A stretch of DNA of 64,000 bases, from NCBI RefSeq assembly GCF_001584145.1, contig NZ_CP013232.1:3968001-4032000 (forward strand), written 5' to 3'. The translations under genes were made by a program, and so were the position numbers. The stretch's first letter is position 1; each line of letters begins with the position of its first letter. The notes below the pieces were generated by a model, which was not told the origin of the DNA, made no database searches, and saw only the letters and a list, made by a program, of their open reading frames with translations. The DNA is from Collimonas fungivorans. Lineage in GTDB: Bacteria; Pseudomonadota; Gammaproteobacteria; Burkholderiales; Burkholderiaceae_D. Below, one piece after another: positions 24,483 to 34,302 of the stretch.

Positions 24483-25211
24483 ATGATCCCCTGGCTTGAA
24501 CTGGACAGCCCGTTTCCCGACGTCAGCACGGCGCTGACCGACGAAGACGGCGCGGACGGCTTGCTGGCGGCCGGAGCCGACCTGTCGCCGCGGCGCCTGC
24601 TGGATGCATACCGGCACGGCATCTTCCCCTGGTTTTCGGAGAACCAGCCGATCCTCTGGTGGAGCACCGATCCGCGCATGGTGTTGAAGACTGAGCAATT
24701 CGCCGTTTCCGCCAGCCTGCGCAAGACCTTGCGCAAGGTGCACCGCAGCGCCTCTACGGACCGGCGCTGGCAGGTCCGCTTCGATTTTGCCTTCGAACGC
24801 GTGATGCGCGAATGCGCCGCGCCGCGCCGCGACGGCGCCGGCACCTGGATCTCGGAAGACATCGTGGCCGGCTACCGCGCACTGCACCGGCTCGGTTATG
24901 CCCATTCATCGGAGGTCTGGCTGGACGGCAAACTGGTGGGAGGCGCTTACGGCGTCAGCATCGGCCATATGTTCTACGGCGAATCGATGTTCACCCGGGT
25001 CAGCGACGCTTCCAAGATCGCCCTGGCTTACCTGGTGCACTTCCTGCGCCAGCATGGCGTGGCGATGATCGACTGCCAGCAGCAGACCGAGCACCTGGCC
25101 TCGCTGGGCGCGCAGCCGATAGCGCGCAGCGAGTTCCTGCGGCACTTGAGACAGGCCATCGCCCAGCCGCAAATCCACGGCTGGCGCCCGCTGCCGCTGT
25201 TCAGCGATTAA
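24483..25211 (+). CDS. aat: Leucyl/phenylalanyl-tRNA-protein transferase
   Basis: The protein has 242 residues with typical Aat blocks: [82 protein letters not shown] and [15 protein letters not shown]. It attaches Leu or Phe to proteins with N-terminal Arg or Lys and so marks them for ClpAP. It is paired with bpt, 70 bp downstream, which handles acidic N-termini; the two form the bacterial N-degron pathway. Confidence 0.97.
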   Translation: MIPWLELDSPFPDVSTALTDEDGADGLLAAGADLSPRRLLDAYRHGIFPWFSENQPILWWSTDPRMVLKTEQFAVSASLRKTLRKVHRSASTDRRWQVRFDFAFERVMRECAAPRRDGAGTWISEDIVAGYRALHRLGYAHSSEVWLDGKLVGGAYGVSIGHMFYGESMFTRVSDASKIALAYLVHFLRQHGVAMIDCQQQTEHLASLGAQPIARSEFLRHLRQAIAQPQIHGWRPLPLFSD

Positions 25212-25284
25212 GGCGCTACAAACTCTTATGCAAACCGGAATTACGGTGTAAATTATCAGTTATGAGTCATCAGCCGGAATGCAC

Positions 25285-26010
25285 ATGACGCACTTAAAAG
25301 ATCTGCCTTTTTCGACCCTGCAGTTTTACGCCACCGCGCCTTACCCGTGCAGCTACCTGGACCACCGCCAAGCGCGCTCGCAGGTGGCGACGCCGTCGCA
25401 CCTGATCAACGCCGATGTCTATTCGGAGCTGGTGAAGAACGGTTTCCGGCGCAGCGGCATCTTCACCTACCGGCCGTATTGCGACGGCTGCCAGGCCTGC
25501 ACGCCGGTGCGCACGCTGGTGGCCTCGTTCCAGCCCAACCGCAGCCAGCGCCGCGCCTGGGACAAGCACAGCCAGCTGACCACGCTGGTCACCAACCTGG
25601 CTTACGTACATGAACATTACGACCTTTACCTGCGCTACCAGACCGCGCGCCACTGCGGCGGCGGCATGGACCAGGATAGCCGCGACCAGTACGCGCAGTT
25701 TCTGCTGCAGAGCAAGGTAAACACCCGCCTGGTCGAATTCCGGGAAGCCGACGGCACCCTGCGCATGGTGAGCATCATCGATGTGCTGAACGACGGCTTG
25801 TCGTCGGTGTATACCTTCTACGATCCCGATGTGCCGGGCGCTTCCTACGGCACCTACAACGTCCTGTGGCAGATCGGCCAGGCAAAACAGCTCGGCATGC
25901 CCTATGTCTACCTCGGCTACTGGATAGAGGAAAGTCCGAAAATGGCTTACAAAATCAACTTCCAGCCGCTGGAAGCGCTGCGGCAAGGCGAATGGAGTGC
26001 GCTAAAATAG
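25285..26010 (+). CDS. bpt: Aspartate/glutamate leucyltransferase (Bpt)
   Basis: Start at [25 protein letters not shown], the usual N-terminus; another ATG lies 6 bp earlier. The 241-residue protein belongs to the arginyl/leucyl-transferase family. It shows [26 protein letters not shown] and [22 protein letters not shown]. It transfers Leu to N-terminal Asp or Glu of proteins. It lies between aat and pyrD, an arrangement common in beta- and gammaproteobacteria. Confidence 0.95.
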   Translation: MTHLKDLPFSTLQFYATAPYPCSYLDHRQARSQVATPSHLINADVYSELVKNGFRRSGIFTYRPYCDGCQACTPVRTLVASFQPNRSQRRAWDKHSQLTTLVTNLAYVHEHYDLYLRYQTARHCGGGMDQDSRDQYAQFLLQSKVNTRLVEFREADGTLRMVSIIDVLNDGLSSVYTFYDPDVPGASYGTYNVLWQIGQAKQLGMPYVYLGYWIEESPKMAYKINFQPLEALRQGEWSALK

Positions 26011-26070
26011 CCACCGCGGTTTTTGCCGCGCCTATTTCCCTTTGATTGCACTACCTATATAGCCTCTACC

Positions 26071-27114
26071 GTGCCAGCCAAACTCCTGTACGCCTTCGCC
26101 CGCCCCGCCCTGTTCTCTCTCGATCCGGAATCCGCCCACAACCTGACGCTGCCGGCCTTGCGCCGCGCCGCCGCGCTGGGACTCACTTCGCTGCTGGGCA
26201 AGACGCCGGCCGATCCGCGCACCGTGATGGGCATCAGCTTTCCCAATCCGGTGGGCCTGGCCGCCGGGCTGGACAAGGACGGCGCTTACATCGACGGCCT
26301 GGCCGCGCTCGGTTTCGGCTCGATCGAAGTCGGCACGGTGACGCCGCGGGCCCAGGCCGGCAATCCCAAGCCGCGCATGTTCCGCCTGCCGGCGGCTAAC
26401 GCCATCATCAACCGCATGGGTTTCAACAACGGCGGCGTCGACGCTTTTGTCGCCAATGTCCAGGCTTCCCGCTTTTACCAGGAGCGGCAAGGCGTGCTAG
26501 GGCTGAACATCGGCAAGAATGCCGATACGCCGATTGAACGCGCCGCCGAGGACTACCTGCACTGCCTGCAGAAAGTCTATCCCTACGCCAGCTACGTCAC
26601 CGTCAACATTTCCTCGCCCAACACCAAGAACCTGCGCCAGCTGCAAGGCGCTTCGGAACTCGACGCCCTGCTGTCGCAACTCAAGCAGGCGCAGCAGAAA
26701 CTGGCTGACCAATACAAGCGCTACGTTCCGATCGCCTTGAAGATCGCACCGGACATCGACGCCGAACAGATCAAGACCATCGCCGACGCCTTGCTGCGGC
26801 ATCAGATAGACGGCGTGATCGCCACCAACACCACCATCAGCCGCGATGCCGTCAGGGGCTTGCAGCACGAGAATGAAGCCGGCGGCCTGTCCGGCGCGCC
26901 GGTGCTGGCCTTGTCCACCAGCGTGGTGCGCCAGCTGCACGGCGAACTGGGCGATGCCTTGCCTATCATCGGCGTCGGCGGGATTTTCAGCGGCGCCGAT
27001 GCGCAAGCCAAGATCACCGCAGGCGCATCGCTGGTGCAGGTGTACAGCGGGCTGATCTACCGCGGCCCGGCGCTGGTGCGCGAATGCGCGGCGGCCTTGC
27101 GCGGGCGAGATTAA
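26071..27114 (+). CDS. pyrD: Dihydroorotate dehydrogenase (quinone), class 2
   Basis: Start taken at GTG 26071 ([20 protein letters not shown]), which gives the family's normal N-terminus and 347 residues. A TTG 48 bp earlier is possible but adds unusual residues. Class-2 features: an N-terminal membrane-binding helix pair, [41 protein letters not shown] with the catalytic Ser, and [16 protein letters not shown] for FMN phosphate. It oxidises dihydroorotate to orotate at the inner membrane in pyrimidine synthesis, passing electrons to quinone. Confidence 0.95.
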   Translation: MPAKLLYAFARPALFSLDPESAHNLTLPALRRAAALGLTSLLGKTPADPRTVMGISFPNPVGLAAGLDKDGAYIDGLAALGFGSIEVGTVTPRAQAGNPKPRMFRLPAANAIINRMGFNNGGVDAFVANVQASRFYQERQGVLGLNIGKNADTPIERAAEDYLHCLQKVYPYASYVTVNISSPNTKNLRQLQGASELDALLSQLKQAQQKLADQYKRYVPIALKIAPDIDAEQIKTIADALLRHQIDGVIATNTTISRDAVRGLQHENEAGGLSGAPVLALSTSVVRQLHGELGDALPIIGVGGIFSGADAQAKITAGASLVQVYSGLIYRGPALVRECAAALRGRD

Positions 27115-27120
27115 AAAAAA

Positions 27121-27173
27121 CAGGCAGCGCCAGTTTCCTGGGGCCGCCCGGCGTTGCGCTGGCCTGCTTTTAT
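27121..27173 (+). terminator. Possible terminator after pyrD
   Basis: An imperfect stem (CAGGC-AGCGC / GCGCT-GGCCTG) is followed by CTTTTATTT. It overlaps the end of the convergent small-protein gene. Confidence 0.45.
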
Positions 27174-27472
27174 TTCGCAGCCATTTTCGATTTGACCAGA
27201 CCGACGATCACCATCAGTATCGCCCCGCCCACGCCGCCGCCGCCGACGTTGCTGATAATGGATGTCAGATCCATCCCGCCCGCCGCTGCGCCGGCGCCGG
27301 CTACAGCGCCTCCGGTCAGGGCCGCAAGCAATCTGCTGCCAATGGCGCCGCCGACAATGCCGGCGATCGAATTACCCACCGGGCCAAGGTTAAACTTACT
27401 TAATATGCTGCCTGCAATGTTGCCGCCGGCGGCACCGCTGACCAGTCCGATTATCAGTTGTGTCCAGTCCAT
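27170..27472 (-). CDS. Small glycine-rich membrane protein
   Basis: Start at ATG 27472 because GGAG lies 6 bases upstream; the ATG 12 bp earlier has no ribosome site. The 100-residue protein is mostly hydrophobic and full of Gly/Ala (GLVSGAAGGNIAGSIL; IAGIVGGAIGSRLLAALTGGAVAGAGAAAGG; GGGVGGAILMVIVGLVKSK). The GxxxG-type pattern suggests glycine-zipper helices packed in the membrane. Homologous small proteins are widespread and of unknown function. It is convergent with pyrD. Confidence 0.75.
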   Translation of the reverse strand: MDWTQLIIGLVSGAAGGNIAGSILSKFNLGPVGNSIAGIVGGAIGSRLLAALTGGAVAGAGAAAGGMDLTSIISNVGGGGVGGAILMVIVGLVKSKMAAK

Positions 27473-27662
27473 AGAGAGCTCCATTTACGTGACGTCGATT
27501 AATCAATCAAGTGTTTACCCGACCCGTCTGATACGCCCGGACTAGCCGGGTAATATCAGCAAGGCAATTCAGTATAGGACGAAGCTGATTGTTAAGTGGC
27601 AACTTTTTTTGCTGCAATGCAACCATGGACCGTCCCGGCAAGACGCCTGGCGGCAAAGAAAA

Positions 27663-27689
27663 AGCCCGCTGGCCTTGCGGCAGCGGGCT
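27663..27689 (-). terminator. Terminator of the cysTWA-cysB operon
   Basis: Perfect 9-bp arms AGCCCGCTG/CAGCGGGCT are followed on the minus strand by TTTTTCTTT, 110 bp after the cysB stop. Confidence 0.85.
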
Positions 27690-27798
27690 AAATCCGAACC
27701 CGAGGAGGAACGGAGGAGACAAACGAAATCGTAGCGTCTGAATATGACAAGAACGTGACCCAGACCCTGCTCAAGCAGGTTTAGAAGCGGCGCTCGGC

Positions 27799-28791
27799 TC
27801 AGGCGATTTTCAGGATGCGTTGTTCAAAATCAGCCTTGTGTACGCTGTTGCTGCCGGCGCTGTGCGGCTCCGCCTGCAATGCTTCGACGATATCTTCACG
27901 CTTCAGCTGCGGCGCAAACTGCAAGATGAAATCGTAGGTGTAAGAGCGCAGGTAGGCGCCGCGCCGCACTGCCAGCCGGGTTACATTGGACGCCAGCAGA
28001 TGCGACACCTCGATCGAGCGCAGGCCGTTCTGGCGCGTATGCTCGGTCGCCATCGAAGCCACCAGGCCGACGCCGAGGCCGAGCGACACGTACTGCTGGA
28101 TGACGTCGGAATCCATCGCGGTCAGCACGATATCCGGCGTGATGCCGGCAGTCCTGAATGCATCGTCGATATGGCCGCGGCCGGTGAAACCGATATCGTA
28201 GGTAATCAAGGGGTAAGCCGCCAGGTCGGCCAGGCTGATCGGTCCGCTGATCTCCAGCAAAGGATGATGCTCCGGCACCACCAGCACATGGCTCCATTCA
28301 TAGCATGGGAAGGAAATCAGTTCCTTGAACTGGGTCAGGCCCTCGGTGGCGATGCCGACGTCGGCCTTGCCCGATATCACCCAGTCGGCGATATGTTCCG
28401 GCGAGCTTTGCTGGAGGGCGATGCGGACATCCGGGAAACTGGCGCGGAAGCCCTGCACCACGCGCGGCAACGCATAACGCGCCTGCGTATGGGTAGCGGC
28501 AACCGTCAAGGTGCCGCTGGTTTCGCCCGAATACTCCTGGCTGGCCTGGCGCAGATTCTCGGCTTCCTGCAACAGCCTTTCGACGATCTTCAGGATGCCC
28601 TTGCCGGGATCGGTCAGGCCGATCAGGCGCTTGCCGTTGCGGATGAAAATATCGACGCCGAGCTCTTCTTCCAGCTCGCGGATCTGGCGGCTGACGCCAG
28701 GCTGCGAAGTAAACAAAACATTTGCTACTTCGGTCAGGTTGAAACCGCAACGCGCTGCTTCGCGGATAGAACGTAGTTGCTGGAAATTCAT
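27799..28791 (-). CDS. cysB: LysR-type regulator CysB
   Basis: Start at MNFQQLRSIREA, 10 bp after the cysA stop; the longer frame upstream is not conserved. The 330-residue protein has the CysB N-terminus (EAARCGFNLTEVANVLFTSQPGVSRQIRELEEELGVDIFIRNGKR) and the effector-binding domain (ATHTQARYALP; GIATEGL; YDIGFTGRGHIDDAF). It activates sulfate/thiosulfate uptake and cysteine genes when O- or N-acetylserine is present. It closes the cysTWA operon, so it probably controls its own expression as well as the sbp-ssu operon at 42-50 kb. Confidence 0.92.
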   Translation of the reverse strand: MNFQQLRSIREAARCGFNLTEVANVLFTSQPGVSRQIRELEEELGVDIFIRNGKRLIGLTDPGKGILKIVERLLQEAENLRQASQEYSGETSGTLTVAATHTQARYALPRVVQGFRASFPDVRIALQQSSPEHIADWVISGKADVGIATEGLTQFKELISFPCYEWSHVLVVPEHHPLLEISGPISLADLAAYPLITYDIGFTGRGHIDDAFRTAGITPDIVLTAMDSDVIQQYVSLGLGVGLVASMATEHTRQNGLRSIEVSHLLASNVTRLAVRRGAYLRSYTYDFILQFAPQLKREDIVEALQAEPHSAGSNSVHKADFEQRILKIA

Positions 28792-28801
28792 AATATTCTC
28801 C

Positions 28802-29890
28802 TTAGCGTGTTGCTTGCTGATCGACGAAAACTTGCAGGCGGCGCGGACGCACCACCAGGGTTTCGCCATCTTTTAAATCGAGCTGCTTGAAGCGCTCGCT
28901 GGAAATCACCGCTTCGATCAGGCCGTTATCCGCACCTTCGGCGCCGTCGCTGCGCTCCAGTTCCAGCTGTGCCAGCGGTCCGATCGCATGGGCGCGGCGC
29001 AGCTGCACCACGATGCCTTCAGCGCCGGCGCTGTAGCGGTCGATTTCGAGGTCGTGCGGCCGCACGTAGCCGATGCCTTGCGCGTCCTGCGCCGCAGCGT
29101 GTTCCGGCGCCTCGAAACTGGCGCCGCCGGTATCCAGCACGCCCTGGTGCACGCGGCCGTGGAACAGGTTGACGTTACCGAGGAAACCGTAGACGAAAGG
29201 CGAAGCCGGATTCTCATATACCTGCTGCGGCGCGCCTACCTGTTCCACATTGCCCTTGTTCATCAGCACGATCTGGTCCGCCACTTCCAGCGCTTCTTCC
29301 TGGTCGTGGGTGACGAAAATGCTGGTGACATGCAATTCGTCATGCAGGCGCCGCAGCCAGCGCCGCAATTCCTTGCGCACCTTGGCGTCGAGCGCGCCGA
29401 ACGGCTCGTCCAGCAGCAGCACGCGCGGTTCCACCGCCAATGCCCGCGCCAGTGCTATGCGCTGGCGCTGGCCGCCTGACAATTGCGGCGGATAACGGTC
29501 TGCCAGCCAGTCCAGCTGCACCAGTTCCAGCAAACTGGTCACTTTTTCCCGGATCGCGCTGTCGCTTGGACGCTGAGCGCGCGGCTTGACGCGCAGGCCG
29601 AAGGCGATGTTTTCAAACACGGTCATGTGCTTGAACAGCGCATAGTGCTGGAACACGAAACCGACCTGGCGCTCGCGCACATGGCGCGAAGAAGCGTCTT
29701 CGCCTTCCAGCAAGACCTGGCCGCTGTCTTGCGCTTCGAGGCCGGCGATGATGCGCAGCAGAGTGGTCTTGCCGCAGCCCGAAGGCCCCAGCAGCGCAGT
29801 CAGTTCGCCCGTGGGGAATTCCAGCGATACATTGTTCAGTGCGACAAACTCACCGAAGCGCTTGTTGATGTTGCTTACCTGGATGCTCAT
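28802..29890 (-). CDS. cysA: Sulfate/thiosulfate ABC transporter ATP-binding protein
   Basis: Start at [15 protein letters not shown], overlapping the cysW stop by 4 bp. The 362-residue protein has a Walker A loop GPSGCGKTT, the Q-loop region, [15 protein letters not shown], Walker [13 protein letters not shown] and the switch His (VTHD). A C-terminal TOBE-type regulatory domain follows ([13 protein letters not shown]). It energises CysTW with periplasmic Sbp or CysP. Confidence 0.95.
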   Translation of the reverse strand: MSIQVSNINKRFGEFVALNNVSLEFPTGELTALLGPSGCGKTTLLRIIAGLEAQDSGQVLLEGEDASSRHVRERQVGFVFQHYALFKHMTVFENIAFGLRVKPRAQRPSDSAIREKVTSLLELVQLDWLADRYPPQLSGGQRQRIALARALAVEPRVLLLDEPFGALDAKVRKELRRWLRRLHDELHVTSIFVTHDQEEALEVADQIVLMNKGNVEQVGAPQQVYENPASPFVYGFLGNVNLFHGRVHQGVLDTGGASFEAPEHAAAQDAQGIGYVRPHDLEIDRYSAGAEGIVVQLRRAHAIGPLAQLELERSDGAEGADNGLIEAVISSERFKQLDLKDGETLVVRPRRLQVFVDQQATR

Positions 29891-30846
29891 GCCTGCTCCT
29901 GTCCTGATTGATGCGCGGCGCCGTGCGGCAATACCGTCTCGCGCAAACGCCATTCGATGAACGATTTCAACGCCAGCGTCAGCAGCGCCAGAAACGCCAA
30001 CAGCGAAGCCACGGCAAACGCTGCCTGGAAGTTGTATTCGTTATAGAGAATCTCGACCTGCAAGGGGATGGTGTTGGTCTCGCCACGAATGTGGCCGGAC
30101 ACCACCGACACCGCACCGAACTCGCCCATGGCGCGCGCATTGCACAAGATCACGCCATACAGCAGCCCCCACTTAATATTCGGCAAGGTCACATAGCGGA
30201 ATGTCTTCCAGCCGGAGGCGCCCAGCACCAGCGCCGCTTCCTCTTCCTCGCTGCCCTGCGCCTGCATCAGCGGAATCAGTTCGCGCGCAACGAAGGGAAA
30301 GGTGACGAACACTGTCGCCAGCACGATGCCCGGCACCGCAAACAGTATCTTGATGTCGTGTTCGCGCAGCCATGGGCCGAACCAGCCCTGGGCGCCGAAC
30401 AGCAGCACATAAATCAGGCCGGAAATCACCGGCGAAACCGAAAACGGCAAATCGATCAGCGTCAGCAAGATATTCTTGCCGCGGAATTCGAACTTGGCGA
30501 TGGTCCACGAGGCGGCGACGCCGAACACCAGGTTGAGCGGCACCGCAATCGCGGCGGTCAGCAAGGTCAGCTTGATGGCGCTGATCGCATCCGGCTCGAT
30601 GATGGCCGCGAGATAAGCTTCCCAGCCCTTCTTGAACGCTTCGGCAAATACCGACAGCAACGGCACCACCAGGAACAGGGCCAGGAACAGCAGCGCCACT
30701 GTCATCAGCAATGTGCGCACCCACAGCGGCTCCAGGGTAGCGTTGGGAACATGGACCGGTTCGCCCCTGGCTTGTGGCCTGGCAGCGGGCACTGCAGCAG
30801 TGGCCGGATTGACGGGCGAGTCAAAATTGCTGGCGGTTGCACTCAC
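29887..30846 (-). CDS. cysW: Sulfate ABC transporter permease CysW
   Basis: The protein has 319 residues: a hydrophilic N-terminus of ~45 residues, then six membrane segments. The ABC-permease EAA loop appears as [31 protein letters not shown]. The start is 9 bp after the cysT stop and the stop overlaps cysA, so cysT-W-A are tightly coupled. It forms the channel with CysT. Confidence 0.95.
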   Translation of the reverse strand: MSATASNFDSPVNPATAAVPAARPQARGEPVHVPNATLEPLWVRTLLMTVALLFLALFLVVPLLSVFAEAFKKGWEAYLAAIIEPDAISAIKLTLLTAAIAVPLNLVFGVAASWTIAKFEFRGKNILLTLIDLPFSVSPVISGLIYVLLFGAQGWFGPWLREHDIKILFAVPGIVLATVFVTFPFVARELIPLMQAQGSEEEEAALVLGASGWKTFRYVTLPNIKWGLLYGVILCNARAMGEFGAVSVVSGHIRGETNTIPLQVEILYNEYNFQAAFAVASLLAFLALLTLALKSFIEWRLRETVLPHGAAHQSGQEQA

Positions 30847-30855
30847 GTCCGGCTC

Positions 30856-31743
30856 CTAGACTTTGACCGACTGGCCGCGCTTGCGGGTCCAGGCTTGCAA
30901 AACGTTGATCGCCAGCAGCAGCAGGAACGACGCTGTCAGCATCACCACTGCAATCGCGGTCGCGCCGGCATAGTCGTATTGCTCCAGCTTGGTAATGATG
31001 AACAAGGGAGTGATCTCCGACACCATCGGCATATTGCCGGCGATGAAGATGACCGAACCGTACTCGCCGGTAGCGCGGGCAAAGGACAGTGCAAAACCGG
31101 TCAGCAAGGCCGGGAATACCGTTGGGAAAATTACCCGGGTAAAAGTCTGCCAATGATTGGCGCCCAGGCTGGCGGCCGCTTCTTCCAGCTCCTTCTCGGC
31201 GTCTTCCAGCACCGGCTGCACGGTGCGCACCACAAACGGCAAGCCGATGAAAGTCAGCGCTACTAATATACCCAGCGGCGTAAAAGCGACCTTGATGCCC
31301 AACGGCTCCAGGTACTGGCCGATCCAGCCGTTAGTGGAATACAGCGCGGTCAGGGCGATGCCGGCCACCGCCGTCGGCAGCGCAAACGGCAAGTCGACCA
31401 GGGCGTCGATCAGTTTCTTGCCGGGAAATTGGTAGCGCACCAGCACCCAGGCCACGATGCCGCCGAAAATCGCATTCAGCAACGCCGCCAGCAAGGAAGT
31501 ACCGAAAGTCAGGCGATAAGAAGCCATCACCCGCGGCGAGGTGACTGCGGCGACGAAACCATCCCAGCTCAACGTGAAGGTTTTAAGAAATACCGCCGAC
31601 AAGGGGATCAGTACGATCAGGGCCAGGTAAAACAGGGTGAACCCCAGCGACAGGCGAAACCCGGGCATCACGCGAAACGGCGCGGCGGGCCTGGCAATAT
31701 CTGGTTTGGCAAGTGCGGGTTGGGCAACTGCAGCGGCTGTCAT
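30856..31743 (-). CDS. cysT: Sulfate ABC transporter permease CysT (CysU)
   Basis: The protein has 295 residues with six membrane segments. The EAA loop is EKELEEAAASLGANHWQTFTRVIFPTVFPALLTG. PGFRLSLGFTLFYLALIVLIPL and the SRGVMASYRLTFGTSLLAA-like segment are typical. It is the first gene of cysTWA-cysB. The periplasmic binding protein is missing here and is encoded at 48870-49886. Confidence 0.95.
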   Translation of the reverse strand: MTAAAVAQPALAKPDIARPAAPFRVMPGFRLSLGFTLFYLALIVLIPLSAVFLKTFTLSWDGFVAAVTSPRVMASYRLTFGTSLLAALLNAIFGGIVAWVLVRYQFPGKKLIDALVDLPFALPTAVAGIALTALYSTNGWIGQYLEPLGIKVAFTPLGILVALTFIGLPFVVRTVQPVLEDAEKELEEAAASLGANHWQTFTRVIFPTVFPALLTGFALSFARATGEYGSVIFIAGNMPMVSEITPLFIITKLEQYDYAGATAIAVVMLTASFLLLLAINVLQAWTRKRGQSVKV

Positions 31744-32138
31744 ACATCGTCCTCTTATTACAAATACGGCTAAAGAACAACGATAATCTCACCGGTTTGT
31801 TATAAAGAGAACGAACTTTTTTGCATGTACATAGAATCGATTTGCATAAGAGAAATGGCTGAGTTGCCGTGCGACACTCAAATTACATGCCTTTAAAACA
31901 ATAAAACCATGCTCCAGGCAGCCCGCCAAAGCGCCATTCCCGGGCCGTATCCCTGCCGTTTTCCCAAAAGCCAGGTAAATCCGCTGCAGCTCAGGCGCGC
32001 TTTTTTGTATTCTGTTCCGCCATTTCTGCAGATTGTCGCAAGCAGCTGGCGACTTGCCCTGCCCCTCCCTAAAGTGACGACATGCAACAACGTTTGCCAC
32101 CTACCAGCCACTTAGTCAGACACTTAAGGAGAACACAA
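31744..32138. other. Divergent control region between cysT and the VGKR-protein genes
   Basis: It holds the CysB-type element at 31828-31849 and, close to the plus-strand gene, AAGGAG as ribosome site. A TATAAC-type -10 for cysT is possible near 31800 with a poor -35, as usual for activator-dependent promoters. No gene seen. Confidence 0.5.
31828..31849 (-). promoter_or_regulatory. Candidate CysB-binding element upstream of cysT
   Basis: TTATGCAAA-N7-TATGTA on the minus strand, 85 bp upstream of the cysT start. The same string with the same 7-base gap lies upstream of sbp (49980-50001). Confidence 0.55.
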
Positions 32139-32462
32139 ATGAACACAGCACGCCAAGCACTGATCGCCATCCTGTCCATCGCTACCCTGGCTGGCAGCAT
32201 CGCCCCGGCACAAGCAGCACCGCAGCAAACCGAAACCTCGACACTGCCAACCATCACCATCGTCGGCAAGCGTCCAAGCCATCCAGAACTCTGGCAAACC
32301 GTGACGATCGTCGCCAAGCGCCTGAGCCCACAAGAAAAGCTGGCCATGGCGCAAGAAGAAGGCTGCCTGCAGACCATCACCATCGTCGGCAAGCGTCCAA
32401 GCCGGGAACAAAAATCGGTCCTGGCGCAGCAAGAAGCCAGCCGCAAGAAAGCCGTCATCTAA
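32139..32462 (+). CDS. Small exported protein with three VGKR-type repeats
   Basis: Start at ATG 32139 after TTAAGGAG. The 107-residue protein has a signal peptide (to AQA, ~26) and a short mature part. This contains three repeats: TITIVGKRP (38-46), TVTIVAKRL (54-62) and TITIVGKRP (79-87). Each is followed by a polar stretch such as SPQEKLAMAQEE. The T-I-T-I-V-x-K-R pattern recalls TonB-box-like or short beta-strand motifs, but I do not recognise a family. The next gene encodes a related single-repeat protein, and then come a LytS-like kinase and its regulator. Confidence 0.8.
   Translation: MNTARQALIAILSIATLAGSIAPAQAAPQQTETSTLPTITIVGKRPSHPELWQTVTIVAKRLSPQEKLAMAQEEGCLQTITIVGKRPSREQKSVLAQQEASRKKAVI
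32250..32403 (+). repeat. 31-bp identical direct repeat inside the VGKR gene
   Basis: The copies at 32250-32280 and 32373-32403 encode the first and third TITIVGKRPS repeats and are identical at DNA level. The middle repeat (from ~32298) has diverged. Confidence 0.9.
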
Positions 32463-32501
32463 ATCGCCGTTACGCCGCAGTTCCATATCAGGAGATTGCA
32501 A

Positions 32502-32792
32502 ATGAACACCACGTCTAAATTACTGGTCGCCGCCGCGCTGATAGCGACCCTGGGCATGAGCATCAGCCCGGCCATGGCGACAGCGCCGGCCAAGAAAGCC
32601 GCAGCGCAAGCGCAGTCGGAAGACATCCCTCTGCTGATGCCGCCCATCGTGATTATCGGCAAACGCATGACGCCGGAAGAAAAAATGGCTTTTACACAGC
32701 AGCAGCAACAACAACGTGCGCAAGCCATGAAAAAGGTGGTCCGCAAGAAAACCGAACCAAGCGGCTCGCCGGCACTCAGCGCAGCCCTGTAG
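32502..32792 (+). CDS. Small exported protein with one IGKR repeat
   Basis: Start at ATG 32502 after AGGAGA. The 96-residue protein has a signal peptide (to AMA, ~27), a short Ala/Lys-rich stretch, then PPIVIIGKRMTPEEKMAFTQQQQQQR and a basic tail (KKVVRKKTEPS). The IVIIGKRMTPEEKMA segment matches the repeat of the preceding protein (TVTIVAKRLSPQEKLAM), so the two genes are paralogous. It lies 80 bp upstream of the LytS-like kinase gene. Function unknown. Confidence 0.78.
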   Translation: MNTTSKLLVAAALIATLGMSISPAMATAPAKKAAAQAQSEDIPLLMPPIVIIGKRMTPEEKMAFTQQQQQQRAQAMKKVVRKKTEPSGSPALSAAL

Positions 32793-32872
32793 AAAAACGG
32801 CCAGACTGCTGTCTCCGTTCCGTTTAAAATGGCGACAACTTAGCTGAGTTGCCGCAAAACTGGCCCCACTCC

Positions 32873-34264
32873 ATGAATCCTGATTCGTACGCCACATTAA
32901 AAAAAAATGCATCGATTGCCTCGGTTTACCTGTCGCGAGGTTTCGACAAAATAGCAGGCTGGGTAACGCAGCTCTCGTGGTGGAAGTTCCTGTTGTTTGC
33001 AGCGCTGGTGCTGGCAGCTGCCGGTATTTTGCAAGAGACCTTGTTTTCCTCCAACGAACTGGTGATTGAAAAAGTCAGCCAGCATTCGAGCAAGCCGCCC
33101 AAGCGCAACAAAGGCAATACCGATATCCGCATCGACGACACCGGCGTCCATATAAAAACCGGTACCTATACCTACGATGGCGACGGCGACAGCGCGATGA
33201 CATCGAAGTCTCCCGCTGCATCGGTACCGGCATCGGCCGCTGCTGCGGCATCGCCTGCCGCTGACGCCGACGATGTCCCTGATGAAGACAGCGTACCGAA
33301 AACCCCGCCCGTGCCACCGGCAGCACCGGCTGCTCCGGCCGCACCTACGCCGGCTGCACCCAATGCCGCCAGCCTGAGCCTGAGCCTGCCGCCGGAAGCG
33401 ACTGCCGACGTCAACCAGGCGATCAACGACGCGGTTGCCGCGATCCATGAAGCGGCCGCCGAAAAAGCTGAGCAGCAGGTGGCCCGCTACCAGAAGAAAT
33501 CGTCGGAATGGTTCGTGAATTTTGTGCTGCTGCTGCTGATCGGCCTGTTCGGCACCAAGGCCCTGATGGGCGGCAAGAAACGGGCCGAAGCGCGCGCCAA
33601 AGCCGCCAATGCCGCGGCCGAGCATGCCAACCTGCAGCGCGAAGTATCGGAAGCCAAGATGCAGATGATCCAGGCCCAGGTGGAACCGCATTTCCTGTTC
33701 AACACCCTGGCCTCGGTCGACTACCTGATTGAAACCGATCCGCCGCGCGCCTCGGCCATGCAGAAACGCCTGATCCAGTACTTGCGTGCGGTGTTGCCGC
33801 AAATGCGGGAAACCTCCACCGTCACCACGCTGGGACGCGAAGTCGACATCGTGCGCGCTTACCTGGATTTGCTGAAGATGCGCATGGAAGAACGCCTGCA
33901 CATCGACCTGCAGGTGCCGGAAGGCTTGCGCAGCGCGGCTTTCCCGCCGATGATGCTGCAGTCGCTGGTGGAAAACGCCATCAAGCACGGGCTGGAACGC
34001 AAGGCAGACGGCGGCTACTTGCGCATCAAGGCTGAAGTCGCCGACAATAAGCTGCGCGTCAGCGTAACTGACGACGGCCTCGGTTTCGGCGCCTTCCCCA
34101 GCGACGGCACCGGGCTGGGATTGCAAAGCATCCGCGAGCGCCTCAAGCTGCTGCATGGCGCTGCAGCGCAACTTGAGATTGCGCCCAACAGCCCGAGCGG
34201 TGTATGTTCAACCATAGAGGTGCCGTACCAGGTAGTCGGCTCCAGCAAGGCCAAGCCTCAATAA
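32873..34264 (+). CDS. LytS/AlgZ-type sensor histidine kinase with Pro/Ala-rich periplasmic linker
   Basis: Start at ATG 32873; a TTG lies 24 bp earlier. The 463-residue protein has a first membrane helix (WWKFLLFAALVLAAAGIL), then a periplasmic part with NTDIRIDDTGVHIKTGTYTYDGDGD. A long Ala/Pro linker, a second helix (WFVNFVLLLLIGLFGTKALMGG) and a coiled coil follow. The His_kinase domain has EPHFLFNTL (phospho-acceptor His273), and the HATPase has QSLVENAIKHGLE and DDGLGFG / GTGLGLQSIRERL. It should phosphorylate the LytTR regulator two genes downstream. The short Gly/Asp sensor patch is unlike common sensor domains. Confidence 0.92.
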   Translation: MNPDSYATLKKNASIASVYLSRGFDKIAGWVTQLSWWKFLLFAALVLAAAGILQETLFSSNELVIEKVSQHSSKPPKRNKGNTDIRIDDTGVHIKTGTYTYDGDGDSAMTSKSPAASVPASAAAAASPAADADDVPDEDSVPKTPPVPPAAPAAPAAPTPAAPNAASLSLSLPPEATADVNQAINDAVAAIHEAAAEKAEQQVARYQKKSSEWFVNFVLLLLIGLFGTKALMGGKKRAEARAKAANAAAEHANLQREVSEAKMQMIQAQVEPHFLFNTLASVDYLIETDPPRASAMQKRLIQYLRAVLPQMRETSTVTTLGREVDIVRAYLDLLKMRMEERLHIDLQVPEGLRSAAFPPMMLQSLVENAIKHGLERKADGGYLRIKAEVADNKLRVSVTDDGLGFGAFPSDGTGLGLQSIRERLKLLHGAAAQLEIAPNSPSGVCSTIEVPYQVVGSSKAKPQ

Positions 34265-34302
34265 ATCTATCCGACAGGCTAGGAAGCAACAGGAAATATA
34301 AT

